In this document: one piece after another, positions 11,633 through 23,014 of the stretch
Position numbering within the stretch: position 1 is the first letter of the stretch
Layout: each line of letters opens with the position of its first letter
NCBI GenBank assembly: GCA_947044405.1
Contig: CAMRHE010000054.1
Location: 1,860,001 to 1,924,000 of the forward strand
DNA from: Leptodactylus fallax
Lineage: Eukaryota; Chordata; Amphibia; Anura; Leptodactylidae
Length of the DNA: 64,000 bases
Direction: 5' to 3'
Notes under the pieces: model-generated
The model's input: only the letters and a program-made list of their open reading frames with translations
The model's database searches: none
Told to the model about the DNA's origin: nothing
Position numbers and translations under genes: made by a program

Positions 11633-12848
11633 GGGCGCGTTCACACTACCGTTGGTGTCCGTCAGTAGTGTCCGTTGCTATTGTCCGTTACAAGATTTTA
11701 GCTTTCGGACATTAGTTGAACCGTCAGAAATCCGTTAAAATTTCCATTCATTTCAATGGGTTTTTATATTGTGTCCGTTTCTGTCCGTTTACACCCAATC
11801 CGTCAGAAGTCCGTTATTTTTTCGCGGACAAAAAAAATCCTATATGCAGGACTTTTTGTCCGTTTGAAAAAACGGATTCTTGACGGACAGCAAGTGTCCG
11901 TTATTTTTTTAACATTGAAGTCTATGGGTAATGGACTTATAACGGACAGTAACTGATAGCAATCAGTTACTGTCCGTTATTTTATGTCCGTTTATTTTCC
12001 CTGCGCATGCTCAGAAAGGAGAAACAAACACACAAAAAAAAAAACTAACAGTGTTAAAGAGGACATTTCGAGTCCTCAGGCACATGCAGTTTTACATACC
12101 GCTAGAAAGCCGACAGCGCGCTGAATTCAGCGCACTGCCGGCTTTCCCGGTATGTGCCCCGGGGCTGGAGATATCGGCGGTGTAAGTTACATGTTTTACT
12201 GTTAGAAGGGCGCTGCGAGGAACTCCCTCCCTGACACTTCTCTTCGTTTATAGACTTGTACTGAGGGGGCGTTCCTCACAGCTTGAACGTCATCGCTGGG
12301 CTGTAAGGAACGCCCCCTCTCTCTGTTCTTGTCTATAGTGCTGTACTGTCAGAGGAACTCCCTCCCTGACACTTCTCGTTCGTCCATAGCGCTGTACTGA
12401 GGGGGCGTTCCTCACAGCTGAGCGTCATCGCCGGGCTGTAAGGAACGCCCCCTCTCTCTGTACTGGTCTATAGCCCTGTACTGTCAGAGGGGGCGTTCCT
12501 TACTGCCCGGCGATGACGCTGAGCTGTGAGGAATGCCCCCTCAGTACAAGTCTATGAACGAAGAGAAGTGTCAGGGAGGGAGTTCCTCGCAGCGCCCTTC
12601 AAACAGTAAAACATGTAACTTATACCGCCGATAACTCCAGCCCCGGGGCACATACCGGGAAAGCCGGCAGTGCGCTGAATTCAGCGCGCTGTCGGCTTTC
12701 TAGCGGTATGTGACATGAAAGATCCTCTTTAAAAAACGGACACTAGATGATGCTACATCAGTTAGTGTCCGTTATGATAGGTGTCCGTTTTTTGTTTTTT
12801 TTAACGGACACCTTCATAACGGACTCCAACGGTAGTGTGAACCCTGCC
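11633..12848. mobile_element. MITE with TTA target duplication (Harbinger-like)
   Basis: It sits between TTA at 11630-11632 and TTA at 12849-12851. The terminal inverted repeats read 'gggcgcgttcacactaccgt' on the left and, in reverse complement, 'ggcagggttcacactaccgt' on the right. The long arms are built from repeated 'gtccgtta' words. A three-base TTA duplication fits PIF/Harbinger MITEs, but no transposase is present to prove it. The empty site is preserved in the opposite arm of the host foldback element. Confidence 0.75.
12054..12732. mobile_element. GC-rich palindromic MITE with TTAA ends
   Basis: Bounded by TTAA at 12054-12057 and 12729-12732. The arms read 'ataccgctagaaagccgaca', then 'gcgcgctgaattcagcgc', and the same in reverse near 12664-12710. 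The interior contains a ~135 bp unit (gaactccctccctgacactt .. gggggcgttcctcacagc .. aaggaacgccccctctctct) present twice directly (from 12219 and 12352) and once inverted (to about 12590). Much more GC-rich than its surroundings. Third level of the nest. Confidence 0.75.
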
Positions 12849-13544
12849 TTACTGTGTACAGGAGTACGGGGCTGTGTAACATGTAGAGAAAATGACGGTG
12901 GGAGGATCATTTCAAACAGTTATAGCTCGGACATTATAAAACATACAAACTTGCTTTTGGAGTCAAATAAAAGAGGAGATTCTCTATGACATTATTTCCA
13001 GAGATATCACTGGTTGAAAACACAGTTGGGATTAGGATATTTATATGCAGCTGTATAATATATGATATAAACATCCCAATCCCGACTGTTTTCAACCAGT
13101 GATATCCCTGGAAATTATTCAGATAGCACTAGTGCCTTAATCTTTTCTTTCCTATGACACCAAAAGAAAGTTTGTGCATTTTATAATGCCTGAGATATAA
13201 CTGTTTGAAGTGACCCTCCCCAACCCTCATTTTATCTACATGTTACACAGCCCCTTATTCAAACTCCATACACAGTAACAATTATTAAGAGGCAGAAACA
13301 GCTCACAATACAGAAACAAGGGAAAGAGTGAAAAAAAATGCAGAATTTCACAGAAAGGAGCCAAAATTTGTTAACAAATTGTATTACAAAATTTATTTAT
13401 GACACAAATACTGCCAAAAAATCTAAAGTTGCCCTAAAGTTTAGTTACATTTTACTAAAGCCTGATCACATCTGTATTTAACTTGTTAAACAAAATCCTA
13501 TTGTAGAATTCTAGTGATCAATTTGCTAGATTTGTAATTCAAGT

Positions 13545-13546
13545 AA

Positions 13547-13612
<66 letters not shown>
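13545..13612. repeat. Poly(A) plus (TA)n microsatellite
   Basis: An A-tract is followed by about 25 TA dinucleotides, then short CA-rich sequence. Confidence 0.95.
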
Positions 13613-13617
<5 letters not shown>

Positions 13618-14217
13618 TGTACATCACACACACACATACATACATAATTTGGGCACATTGGCATTGTCTGGAGTCAGAGACATTTAGCTCATACTGGTCC
13701 TTTAAGAGACCAAGAGTCAGTGCATGTGCTCAACCCACGAGCAGAGTGGCAGAGTATAGGAGGAGAGTAACAGCCAGGAACAGAAGTTGTTACTGTCATA
13801 TTCAAGCACTGATGCCTGAGGGAGTCTAAATGCTCTACTGGCTCATAAGAAGATACTAGTAGTATACAGATAATGGCACATAGTAGGAGACATGCCTAGA
13901 GACATGCTTTGCATTACAGTCCGGAAGCTTCAATTTACACCTTTTATGGAGGCAGACCATGTACAATGGTTAAATGGGACTCAGGAAGACTAAACTGAAT
14001 CTTCTTCAACATAGTCAAAGAGTTTTCCTGCAGCCTTCACTAGGAGAGCTTACTGCATAGAGATTATACAGCTTGTACTGAGTTATATAATAACTCTATA
14101 AATGCATATAAACTTAGTAGTGGCTGCAATCAGAAGTGATTTTGGAGGAAATAAAGGAGAAAGTCCTGTATGCACTAGTGTAAACCTAGCACCAATATGG
14201 ACCTAGCTTTAGGCTAA
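13613..14217. other. No gene recognised
   Basis: Apparently unique sequence. A 70-residue reading frame at 13617-13829 begins inside a dinucleotide run and has no motif. Confidence 0.5.
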
Positions 14218-14360
14218 GGCCCACATATCGAGCCGCAACCAAAAAGTGATAAAATTGCGGTTTTCCCCACAGTGCTTTTTACAGAAAGTCTGCAGAGTTG
14301 CGTTTTTGAAATTGCAGCATTTCCGCTGTGGATTTTTTTCTGCCATGTGTGGATGGTAGG
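14218..14360. mobile_element. MITE fragment related to 33870-34066
   Basis: The sequence begins after TAA with 'gcccacatatcgagccgcaa', the reverse complement of the end of the 33870-34066 element (ttggctgcgactcgctatgt, then ggggcc). The inner sequence (acagtgctttttacagaaag, then tctgcagag) is also shared. The other end is missing. Confidence 0.55.
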
Positions 14361-14377
14361 AATAATCTAACATAGCA

Positions 14378-15127
14378 CACAAACGAAGCAGCATTGCTAA
14401 AACAATGTATTTAGGAAAACACTTGAATTTACATAAGCTAGCTGTTATATCCGCACCTATTCGAACTTCTACGCCATCCGGCCACATGTCGCAGCGCACA
14501 AGGCGGGTCCGGCTGTGATTCCTTCTTGTATTGTCTGAACACTGTCCTATTCCCTCACTTCTGTAATTGATTTTCCACCACACCTATCTCCTTCCCCTTG
14601 GTTTCCCTCTGCTCCTCTAATACTTAATTATAGCCTTTCCTGTGCGATTGACAGCCTATCTTCCTATCAAGTATGGGGCGTGTTCTTCCTTCCTATTTAT
14701 TGTTGGCTCACATTCACATTGGTGTTTGCTATTGCCTCGTGCGTGCTGGCTGTTACTCTTGCTGTTTTGTTACCTGTATTTATATTCCTGACCTCACCTT
14801 TGACTATTCTCTCAGATTTCGATTCTGTACTGCATTGCTCGACTGTTACCGACCCCTTCACCAGCTGACCTCCCTTTTGTTGTTGTTTGTCTTGTTTGCG
14901 TTCTGTGTAATCACTTGTATCTTAAGAAGGGATCGCCACCCAGTTGCCGTCTGTTGCCTAGGGCAGTTCAGGCAAGTAGGCAGGGATGGGGGGATTCAGC
15001 TTAGGGCTCACTGTCTTGTACTCCTCCCCCTCAGGGTTCACCAGAAGTTACAGGGAAATTGCTCCTCTAGAAATTTCCTTACAATAGCAGTATACATAGA
15101 AACCATGAGATGGGAATACCCCTTTAA
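14378..15127 (-). mobile_element. TTAA MITE, second copy, split by a solo LTR
   Basis: 14378-14442 is the reverse complement of 9100-9160, and 15085-15127 ends 'gagatgggaatacccctttaa', the same terminus as the MITE at 9058. Its far half is missing. The interruption is the LTR at 14443-15083. Confidence 0.7.
14443..15083 (+). mobile_element. Solo LTR inside a MITE
   Basis: About 641 bp running TGTTATATCC...TTTCCTTACA, flanked by TAGC at 14439-14442 and 15085-15088. The extra A at 15084 makes the exact right end uncertain by one base. TG..CA ends with a 4-5 bp duplication are standard for LTR retroelements. Comparison with the related MITE at 9058 gives the empty site (gctagcagtata). The 183-residue reading frame inside (14673-15224) crosses the LTR border and is not a gene. 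The LTR family is not recognised. Confidence 0.7.
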
Positions 15128-15378
15128 CAATCTTGTCACAGTGCCAGAGCCAACCATAAACCTTAACATATATAATTGTGGAATGGGGTGCATGCTAAAT
15201 TTTGCCATAGGGCCCCTACTCTAACAGTAAACTGTGTTTTCGTTCACTGTAATTAAAGGTTACGTGATTGCTTTACAGTACGGATATATTGTATAGTTTG
15301 TATAGGATACAACATAATAATGCTCAGAACTGTTATAACAGCATTATTATTCCTTAAAGCAAAGGTAAATGATTGTTA

Positions 15379-15842
15379 GGACCAGTTCACATCGGCGTTC
15401 GGCCATTCCGTTCGCAATCAGTTGATTTCAATGGGTTTTCAAAGCAATCCGCATGTATCCACATGTGCCCTTTCCGTCTGGTTTCCGCTTTTTCGCGAAA
15501 AGTAGAACTTACAGTACTTTCTCTCCGTACTGAAAATAAGGATTCCAGACGGACAGCAACCAATCCGGTTTTTTTTAACATTGAGGTCTATGGAAAACGG
15601 ATTACATACTGATAGCATACTGATTACAAACTTATAGCAATCATTTTTTGTCCATTTTGCAATCTGTTTTTCCCTCTGTGCATGCTCGGAATGAAGAAGG
15701 GGGAAGGTGGAAAAAAAAACAGATTGGTAAAAAACGGACACAAACTGACTACTATCAGTTTGTAATCAGTATGTAATCAGTTTTTGAAGATTTCAAATAC
15801 TGATTGCGAATGGAATGGCCGAACGCAGATGTGAACCGGGCC
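15379..15842. mobile_element. MITE with TTA duplication, 464 bp
   Basis: TTA at 15376-15378 and 15843-15845 flank the inverted ends 'gttcacatcggcgttcggcc' and 'ggccgaacgcagatgtgaac'. The arms are long and imperfect. Termini of the same style as the 11633 and 42937 elements suggest the same superfamily. Confidence 0.75.
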
Positions 15843-15845
15843 TTA

Positions 15846-16304
15846 CAAGGCTCCTGTCCTAAAGTTGTTTTAATAAAGTGATTTCTAATATCTGTTACCA
15901 GATACAAAAGAATGACAATGTCCTCAGTCTGTGACAGCTGATAATAAAATTTGCTTGCTCAAGGTGTCAATTTTATACATTTTACAAGGTTTCTGATCTT
16001 ATATATAAAATTACTTTCAAACACAGCATGAAAAAAATTAACATATAATAATCAGTTTTTTTTCCATCTGGAAATAAAAATACAAACTCATCAACAAAAA
16101 AATAGCATAGATAGTTCAAACCCAAATGACAGAACCCTAGGCAGTCAAAATCAATGAAGGGACTGAATTTGTAATTTTGCTTCATTCAATGCTTGTTGTT
16201 GTTAAAGGGAGTCTGTCACCAGAACTCAGCATATCAAATCAGATCAATAACACTGTTTTCCCCTTGTGAATCTGTGCCTCAATTGCAGAGATATTGGTCC
16301 AGAT
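15846..16304. other. No gene recognised; one MITE tip
   Basis: At 16204 'ttaaagggagtctgtcacca' matches the terminal motif seen at 49485 and, inverted, at 51561-51584. The partner end was not found here. Confidence 0.45.
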
Positions 16305-16632
16305 TTACTATACCAGTAAATGCCAGTTTTCTGGTGTATAAGGCATGAAAAATTGCAAGATTTTATATAAAAAACAACTCTTTTACACCTTCACCACTTT
16401 CCCAAAATGGGGGCATGGACATCAACCCCACCATATTTGCCACAATTTACACTAGAAATCTGGTGTAAACTATGAGCTGGCATACAATTCCCGGAAGCAC
16501 ACAGCTCAGCAAAGGGTGCACCCTATTTATGAGGAGGCATGCGCCTTGTCATATATGAGATGCACTCTCTGCCAACTTCAGGGCCATGAACACTGGAGTT
16601 AGTAACTCCAGTCTTCATAAATCTGCCCCATT
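16305..16632. repeat. Dispersed repeat with 'agatttact' ends
   Basis: The left end 'ccagatttactataccagta' and the right end 'cttcataaatctgcccca' are inverted, imperfect copies. The element at 20327-20671 has the same ends and internal 'gccag(a)ttttctg' words. Noncoding. Confidence 0.5.
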
Positions 16633-17349
16633 GACTTTATTGTCAAGTGACCCTAACCTATCTATCTGCAGGGCAGGGTTGTGGTTATGCTGGTTCTGGT
16701 GATAGAATCTCGTTAATCAGTTTAGAAATGCTGATTGTGTTGTTGCTTGTCTAATCATAGTATATTGTTTAAAAAAAAAAAAAAAAAAAAACAACCTATA
16801 CGATAAAGTAAAAAAGGTGGTGCTCCATAGTGCAGAGAACTCCAGGTGATACCAAAACTGCCCAAGTAACTTACACAAAGATTATCTCAAACCTACAAAG
16901 CATTTTACCACGTTTAATGGATCATATAAATGCCTTTGTTGTTGTAGAATCACATATGCTGCAGAGTCATTGTTTAACTGTGCTTTATACTATAACCCCG
17001 ATTCCAATGAGTTTGGGACATACAACATAAATAAAAACAGAATACGATGATCTGCAAATCCTTTTCAACCTATATTCAATTGAATACACTACAAAGACAA
17101 GATATTTAATGTTCAAACGGATAAACTTTATTGTTTTTTTTGCAAATATTCACTCATTTGATGCCTGTAACACGTTCCAAAAAAGCAGGGACAGGGGCAA
17201 CAAAAGACTGGGAAAGTTGAGGAATGCTCAAAAAACACATGATTGGAGCATTCCAGAGGTGAACAGGTTAATTGGAAACTGGTGAGTGTCATAATTGGGT
17301 ATAAAGGGAGCATTCCCGAAAGGTCAGTCATTCAGAAGTAAGGAAGGGG

Positions 17350-18350
17350 TGAGGTTCACCACTTTATGAACAACTGCGTGAGCAAATAGTCCAACAGTTT
17401 AAGAACAATGTTTCTCAATGTATAATTGCAAGGAATTTAGGGAATTCATCATCTACAGTCCATAATATCATCAAAAGATTCAGAGAATCTGGACAAATCT
17501 CTGCAAGTAAGCGGCAAGGCTGAAAACCAACATTGAATGCCCGTGACCTTCGATCCCTCAGGGGGCACTGCATTAAAAACCGACATCATTCTGTAACGGA
17601 TATTACCACATGGGCTCAGGAATACTTCAGAAAACCATTGTCAGTGAACACAGTTTGTTGCTACATCTACAAGTACAAGTTAAAACTCTACCATGCAAAT
17701 CAAAAGCCATAGAAGCCGCCGGCTTCTCTGGGCCCGAGCTCATCTGAGATGGACTGATGCAAAGTGGAAAAGTGTCCTGTGGTCTGACCAGTCCACATTT
17801 CACATTGTTTTTGGAAATCATGGGCGCCGTGTCCTCCAGGCCAAAGAGGAAAAGGACTTTCCGGATTGTTATCAGCGCAAAGTTCAAATGTGAGCATCTC
17901 TGATGGTATGGGGGTGTGTTAATGCCCATGGCATGGGTAACTTGCACATCTGTGAAGGCACCATTAATGCTGAAAGGTACATACAGGTTTTGGAGCAACA
18001 TATGCTGCCATCCAAGCTACATCTTTTTGGAGGGAAGTCCCTGCTTATTTCAGCAAGACAATGCCAAGCCACGTTCTGCACATGTTACAACAGCGTGGCT
18101 TCGTAGTAAAAGAGTGTGGGTATTAGACTGGCCTGCCTGCAGTCCAGACCTGTCTCAAATTGAAAATGTGTGGCGCATTATGAAGTACTAAATACGACAA
18201 CAGAGACCCAGAACTGTTGAGCAACTGAAGTTATACATCAAGCAAGAATGGGAAAGAATTCCACCTACAAAGCTTCAACAATTCGTGTCCTCAGTTCCCA
18301 AATGCTTATTCAGTGTTGTTAAAAGGAAAGGTGATGTAACACAGCGGTAA
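17350..18350 (+). pseudogene. DD34E transposase pseudogene of the outer element
   Basis: Cut-and-paste DDE transposase that would bind the element ends and act in the nucleus. Pieces in different frames can be read. WSDQSTF (first catalytic Asp) lies near 17785. WGCVNAHGMGNLHICEG follows near 17911, and FQQDNAKP (second Asp) near 18050. LDWPACSPDL..IENVW carries the Glu near 18125-18175, 34 residues after the second Asp. Stops and frameshifts occur throughout, for example after the YQRKVQ region near 17890 and after WRIMKY at 18189. The C-terminal segment with VKRKGDVTQR near 18320 is still readable. Not functional. Confidence 0.85.
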
Positions 18351-18473
18351 ACATGCCCTGGCCCAGTCTTTTGTTGCCTCTGTCCCAGATTTTTTGGAAC
18401 GTGTTGCAGGCATCAAATTCAAAATGAGTGAATATTTGCAAAAAACAAAGTTTATCCGTTTGAACATTAAATA

Positions 18474-20084
18474 CAGTGGCTTGCAAAAGTATTCATACCC
18501 CTTGAACTTTTTCATATTTTGTCACCTTCCAACCACAAACTTAGATGTATTTTATTGAGATTTTAAGCGATAGACCAACACAAAGTAGCACATAATTTTG
18601 AGGTGGAATGAAAATGATACATGATTTTCAAAATTTTAATCAAATAAAAATCTGAAAAGTGTGACGTGCAAAAGTATTCAGCCCCCTGTACTCTGATAAA
18701 CAAATAAAATCCAGTGCAATCAATTGCTTTCAGAAGTCACTTAATTAGTTAATGGAGTCCAGCTGTGTGTAATTTAGTCTCAATATTAATACACCTGTTC
18801 TGTGAAGGCTTCAGTAGTTTGTTAGAGAACACTAGTGAACAAAAAGCATCATGAAGACCAATGAACTCACCAGATAGGTCAGAGATAAAGTTGTGGAGAA
18901 GTTTAAAGCAGGGTTTGGTTATAAAAACATATCCCAAGCTTTGAGCATCCCAAGGAGCACTGTTCAATCCATCATCAAAAATGGAAAAAGTATTCTACAA
19001 CTGCAAAGTTACCAAGACCAAGCCATCCACCAAAACAGACAGATCGAACAGGGAGAGCACTGGTCAGAGAAGCAGCCAAGAGGCCCATGGTCACTCTGGA
19101 GGAGCTGCAGAAATCCACAGCTCAGGTGGGAGAATCTGTCCATAGGACAACTATAAGTCGTGCTCCACAAATCTGGCCTTTATGGAAGAGTGGCAAGATG
19201 AAAACCATTGTTGAAAGAAAGACGTAAAAAGTGCCATTTGCAGTTTGCCACAAGTGATATAGGGAATGCAGCAAACATGTGGAAGAAGTTGCTCTGGTCA
19301 GATGAGACTAAAGTTGAACTTTTTGGCCTAAATGCAAAGTGCTATGTGTGGCGGAAAAGTAACACTGCTCATCCCCCTGAACACACCATCCCCACTGTGA
19401 AATATGGTGGTGGCAGCATCATGCTGTGGGGATGCTTTTCTTCAGCAGGGACAGGAAAGCTGGTGGGAGTTGATGGGAAGATAGATGGAGCTAAAAATAG
19501 GGCAATCTTGGAAGAAAACCTGTTGAAGGCTGCAAAAGACTTGAGACTGGGAAGGAGATTCACCTTCCAGCAAGACAATGACTCTAAACATACAGCCAGA
19601 GTTACAGTGGAATGATTTAGATCAAACAATATAGATCTAAAGATGGCCCAATCAAAGTCCAGACCTAAATCCCATTGAGCAACTGTGGCAAGACATGAAA
19701 ATTGCTGTTCACAGACGCTCTCCATCCAATCTGGCTGAGCTGGAGCTATTTTGCAAAGAAAAATGGACAAAAATCTCAGTCTCTAGATGTGCAAAGCTGG
19801 TAGAGACATACCCCAAAAGACTTGCAGCTGTAATTGCAGCGAAAGGTGGCTCTACAAAGTATTGATATAGGGGGGCTGAATACTTTTGCACGTCACACTT
19901 TTCAGATTTTTATTTGATTAAAATTTTGAAGACCATGTATCATTTTCGTTCCACTTCACAATTATGTGCTACTTTGTGTTGGTCTATCACTTAAAATCTC
20001 AATAAAAATACATTTAAGTTTGTGGTTGTAAGGTGACAAAATGTGAAAAAGTTCAAGGGGTATGAATACTTTTGCAAGGCACTG
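18474..20084 (+). mobile_element. Tc1 element nested in the mariner-type element
   Basis: 1611 bp flanked by TA (18472-18473 and 20085-20086). The ends 'cagtggcttgcaaaagtatt' and, in reverse complement, 'cagtgccttgcaaaagtatt' are followed by ~200 bp inverted repeats that include a second 'gtgacgtgcaaaagtattca' motif near 18661 and its mirror near 19880-19905. Encodes a defective transposase at 18851-19865. Confidence 0.9.
18851..19865 (+). pseudogene. Tc1 transposase pseudogene
   Basis: Start MKTNELTR is followed at once by a TAG. The helix-turn-helix part VVEKFKAGFGYKNIS and IPRSTVQSIIKN is readable near 18890-18990. [13 protein letters not shown] near 19287-19325 holds the first Asp, and GGGSIMLWGCFSSAGTGK follows near 19400. 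FQQDNDSKH near 19567 holds the second Asp. A stop at 19613-19615 and a frameshift then break the frame, but PDLNPIE-type sequence and the terminal STKY stop at 19863 remain. The span of 1015 bp is not a multiple of three. Not functional. Confidence 0.9.
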
Positions 20085-20326
20085 TATATTGTCTTTGTAG
20101 TGTATTCAATTGAATATAGGTTGAAAAGAATTTGCAAATAATTGTATTCTGTTTTTATTTATGTTTTACACAATGTCCCAACTTTATTGGAATTGAGGTT
20201 ATATTTTGATGATTTATTACAAACCACAAACAATTTACAGTATGTGCATTGCACCATTCAGCCTCTATATAACAGGATCAATTAGCATGGATCCAACATC
20301 AATAATGGGTTCCTGAAGCACAGTGT

Positions 20327-20671
20327 GGGAGATTTATTAAGCAAAATGTGCCAGAAAACTGTCTTTTTGGGCTTTGTGTTTTTTGAGCCAAAGTCAGGAG
20401 TGGCTTGAAAAGGAATGGAAAATATAAAAGAAGCTCTTAGACATTTCCCTTCTGTTAAATACACTGCTGACACTTTAGACAGTTTTCCAGCTTGTGAAAA
20501 ACGGGGCATGGTCTATGCCAAAAATGCGCCAACTTAAACCAACTAATAAGCATTGTAATGTTAGATGATGCAGTCTAATACACCAGATTTCTCAACAACA
20601 GACACTGATAAATCTGGCTCAGTTTAGGACTGTCTAGTCTAAAGTTGCACACTATTAGTAAATCTGCCCCA
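20327..20671. repeat. Dispersed repeat with 'agatttatt' ends
   Basis: The left end 'gggagatttattaagcaaaa' faces the right end 'ttagtaaatctgcccc'. It contains an inverted-like 'tgccagaaaactgtcttttt' block. Same family as 16305-16632. Confidence 0.5.
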
Positions 20672-21535
20672 GTGCATCTAGACAGTTTTCACTGTGACAC
20701 AACTGTATTTTGTGGATGACTCTCTTACATCTATTGAGCAAGTCTCAAACAGTGCCCAATAGGTTCCAAAAGCTAAAACACTGAACCCTATTTGATATAT
20801 ATAAACTGTCTTGCCATTATCCAGATAGACATTACGAAACTACTGAAACAGTATTCATATAAATTTTTTTACATTATAATTTTACCTTACGTTTATGATA
20901 TTGCTTGCCTAGAATCTTAGATTAGGGCATTCTGTAGTTTGACTAAGTGTAAAGGCCTATTACCATATAAGTTTCAAAGTCGTATTAACTATGCATTGTG
21001 ATAAGTATTATATTTATACAAAATTATAACAAATTTACATGTGCATTTTATATATACAAATGTGTTCCCTGTACTCTTGTTAGAACATGTCCAGATATCT
21101 GCATCACAAGTTAAGTGGTTTTTCTAAACACATTTTGTGACAAGCTATTGCAACGATCCAGGGTGCAACAGTGTTGAGATGGCAGAGTTTGAAATAGACC
21201 CACAATGGAGTCCTTACTGGTCATTGTAGCTTTTGGTGCTAATTCCACTTACAGGCTCTAGGCAAGCACAGTGATGAGACGATCACACTGAGGTGATATT
21301 AAAGTGTCCCTCAGGGTACTCCCTGTTACTTATGTCCCATGTGATGGCGTTTTGGAGTACCCTTGGTGTTAGGTGCGAATAAAGGCACAGGAGACAGGAT
21401 GGCAGTTGAAACACGCGTAGCTAGCAACTCAGAATATTTTTTTACATAGGGATAGAGTAGGAAGTTTGCCAATTCTCCATTGTTCTTTTTACTAAGGCTG
21501 GGGCTTAGTTTTAGCCGGAGACTAGTATTCAGAGG
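20672..21535. other. No gene recognised
   Basis: AT-rich to 21120, then sequence of ordinary composition. No motif found. Confidence 0.45.
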
Positions 21536-23014
21536 CCCAAAGACCCATGCTGGAGCCCAGGAGAGGTGAGTAACATTGCTTGTTATGTTTAATCACTTCC
21601 TCTGAGCCTCCACTAATTATACTCTGGAGCCTGAAGACATTATGCTATGTGGAGGGCTGCTTTGGGACATTATACTATATGGAGGCCATTATGGGACATT
21701 ATACTGTGTGAATGAGGCCATTGAGGGACATTATGTTATGTGGAGTGGCCAATGTGGGACATTATACTGTTCATTATGGGACATTATTCAAGGGGTTGTC
21801 CAGGAATTGGACAAACTCTGGAGGGGGCAGGTGACAGCATAAAGTCACTAGCACTTACTATATGGAGGCCTGTAAAGGGGCATTTATTGCATGGGGGCCA
21901 ATAAAAGAGCAGTATACTGTATGGGGGTCAGTAAAGGGGGCATTTATTGTGTGAAGGCCAGTAAAGGAGACAGAAAACTGTATGGGGGCCAATAAGGGAT
22001 GGGACGCTAGATGCTACAGGGATGCCTCTGGTCTGTGCTGGTCAATACACTGGCTGCCTATTCAATACAGAATACAATATAAACTTATAACCCTCATCCA
22101 CAATGCTATCCATAATGCTGCACCTCGCTACATTTCCTCCCTCATCTCTATCTATCGCCCAACCCGTACTCTCCGTTCACTCAATGACCTAAGACTAACA
22201 TCCTCTATTATCAGAACCTCCCACGCTCGTATACAAGACTTCTCCCAAGGTGCACCACTTCTCTGGAATGCTCTATCCCAGACTATTAGATTAACCCCCA
22301 ATTTCCACAGTTTCAAGCGTAAACTAAAGACATATCTTTTCAGACAGGTCTATCACAACTCCTAATGTAAACCCCTCTGTAGTTAGAATCCCTAAAACGT
22401 ACCCTCCTCTGTTTATGCTCCAACATTACCTCACAGGATATGATGCCGTATCAGACTAACTTTATATGTCCAGACACCCTCTGCACATTAAAGGACACGA
22501 CTGGTGACGGCTCATACAGCTTATATATGTGTAATGACAGTAACCTCTATTACAAAATTGTCTGACCATTGTACAAGCAATGCTACATCTGTTGCCGCCC
22601 CTGCTACCTCTTCTGTCACCCCCTCTACCTCATAGATTGTAAGCTCTTGCGAGCAGGGCACTCAGTCCCAGTGTGTGAATTGACTTTCTTTGTAATGTAT
22701 CTTTGTCAGTACTTGAACCCTACAAATTGTACAGTGCTGCGGAATATGTTGGCGCTATATAAATAAAATTTATTATAATTATCATCATCATGTGGGGGCC
22801 AGTAAAGGGAATTTTATACCATACGAGGGCCAGTAAATGAGGTGTCATACCATGTGGGTGCTGGTAAAGGGGCATATAACCTGATATACGGTATGGGGGC
22901 CAGGAAAGTGACTTTATACCATGTGGAGGTTGGGAAAGGGGGCACTATACCGTGTGAGGGGTGGCCCAGTCAAAAGTTTGCTATGGGGACCAATGTTTGC
23001 TAGTTACGTCTCTG
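21536..23014. mobile_element. Minisatellite-bearing hAT-like repeat, split by LINE
   Basis: It starts near 'gagcccaggagaggtgagta', the same block seen inverted at 47848 and direct at 47989. It then runs into ~25-30 bp units of the type 'gggacattatactgtgtg..ggcca' (21650-21990 and 22790-22980). The right end reads 'tagttacgtctctg', the reverse complement of a CAGAGACGTAACTA terminus like that of the 50336-50898 element. The left terminus is not identified. An L2-like LINE tail sits in the array at 21990-22785. Confidence 0.55.
21990..22785 (+). mobile_element. L2-like LINE 3' end (5'-truncated)
   Basis: The reading frame 21982-22365 ends with the typical C-terminus of CR1/L2-type reverse transcriptase proteins: SIHWLPIQYRIQYKL, APRYISSL, RTLRS, APLLWNAL and FKRKLKTYLF in that order. 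The noncoding 3' end finishes with 'ctgcggaatatgttggcgct', then 'atataaataaaat' and a short ATC-rich tail. The 5' part, including the polymerase palm, is missing, as is usual for target-primed insertion. The left border lies in minisatellite sequence and is approximate. Confidence 0.8.

Larger units (their letters stand above)
11446..13452. mobile_element. Foldback element, host of two nested MITEs
   Basis: The left arm is 11446-11632 plus 12852-13040, and the right arm is about 13080-13452. The tips are 'aactaaactttcagacaact' on the left and the reverse complement of 'ttgccctaaagtttagttac' on the right. The centre is a strong hairpin with 'gatatcactggttgaaaaca' facing its complement at 13083-13115. 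The right arm keeps the uninterrupted version of the site where the left arm was hit (near 13272-13290), as does a third arm fragment at 38376-38665. Without the insert the element would be ~785 bp. No coding sequence. Confidence 0.8.
16993..20201 (+). mobile_element. Tc1/mariner element (outer of a nest)
   Basis: The termini 'taaccccgattccaatgagt' and, in reverse complement, 'taacctcaattccaataaag' are inverted, with TA at 16991-16992 and 20202-20203. The subterminal 'tattcaattgaatacactac' is also mirrored at 20102-20122. The element is interrupted at TA by the Tc1 at 18474-20084. Removing that insert restores the mirrored 'cattaaatattgtctttgta' junction. Its transposase is degraded (next entry). 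Confidence 0.9.

Noticed and set aside
14673..15224. 183-residue reading frame, hydrophobic at its start
   Set aside because: It begins within the solo LTR and ends beyond its border. No domain, and the composition is that of noncoding sequence.
19369..19770. 133-residue minus-strand frame
   Set aside because: Complement of the Tc1 transposase pseudogene. No motif of its own.
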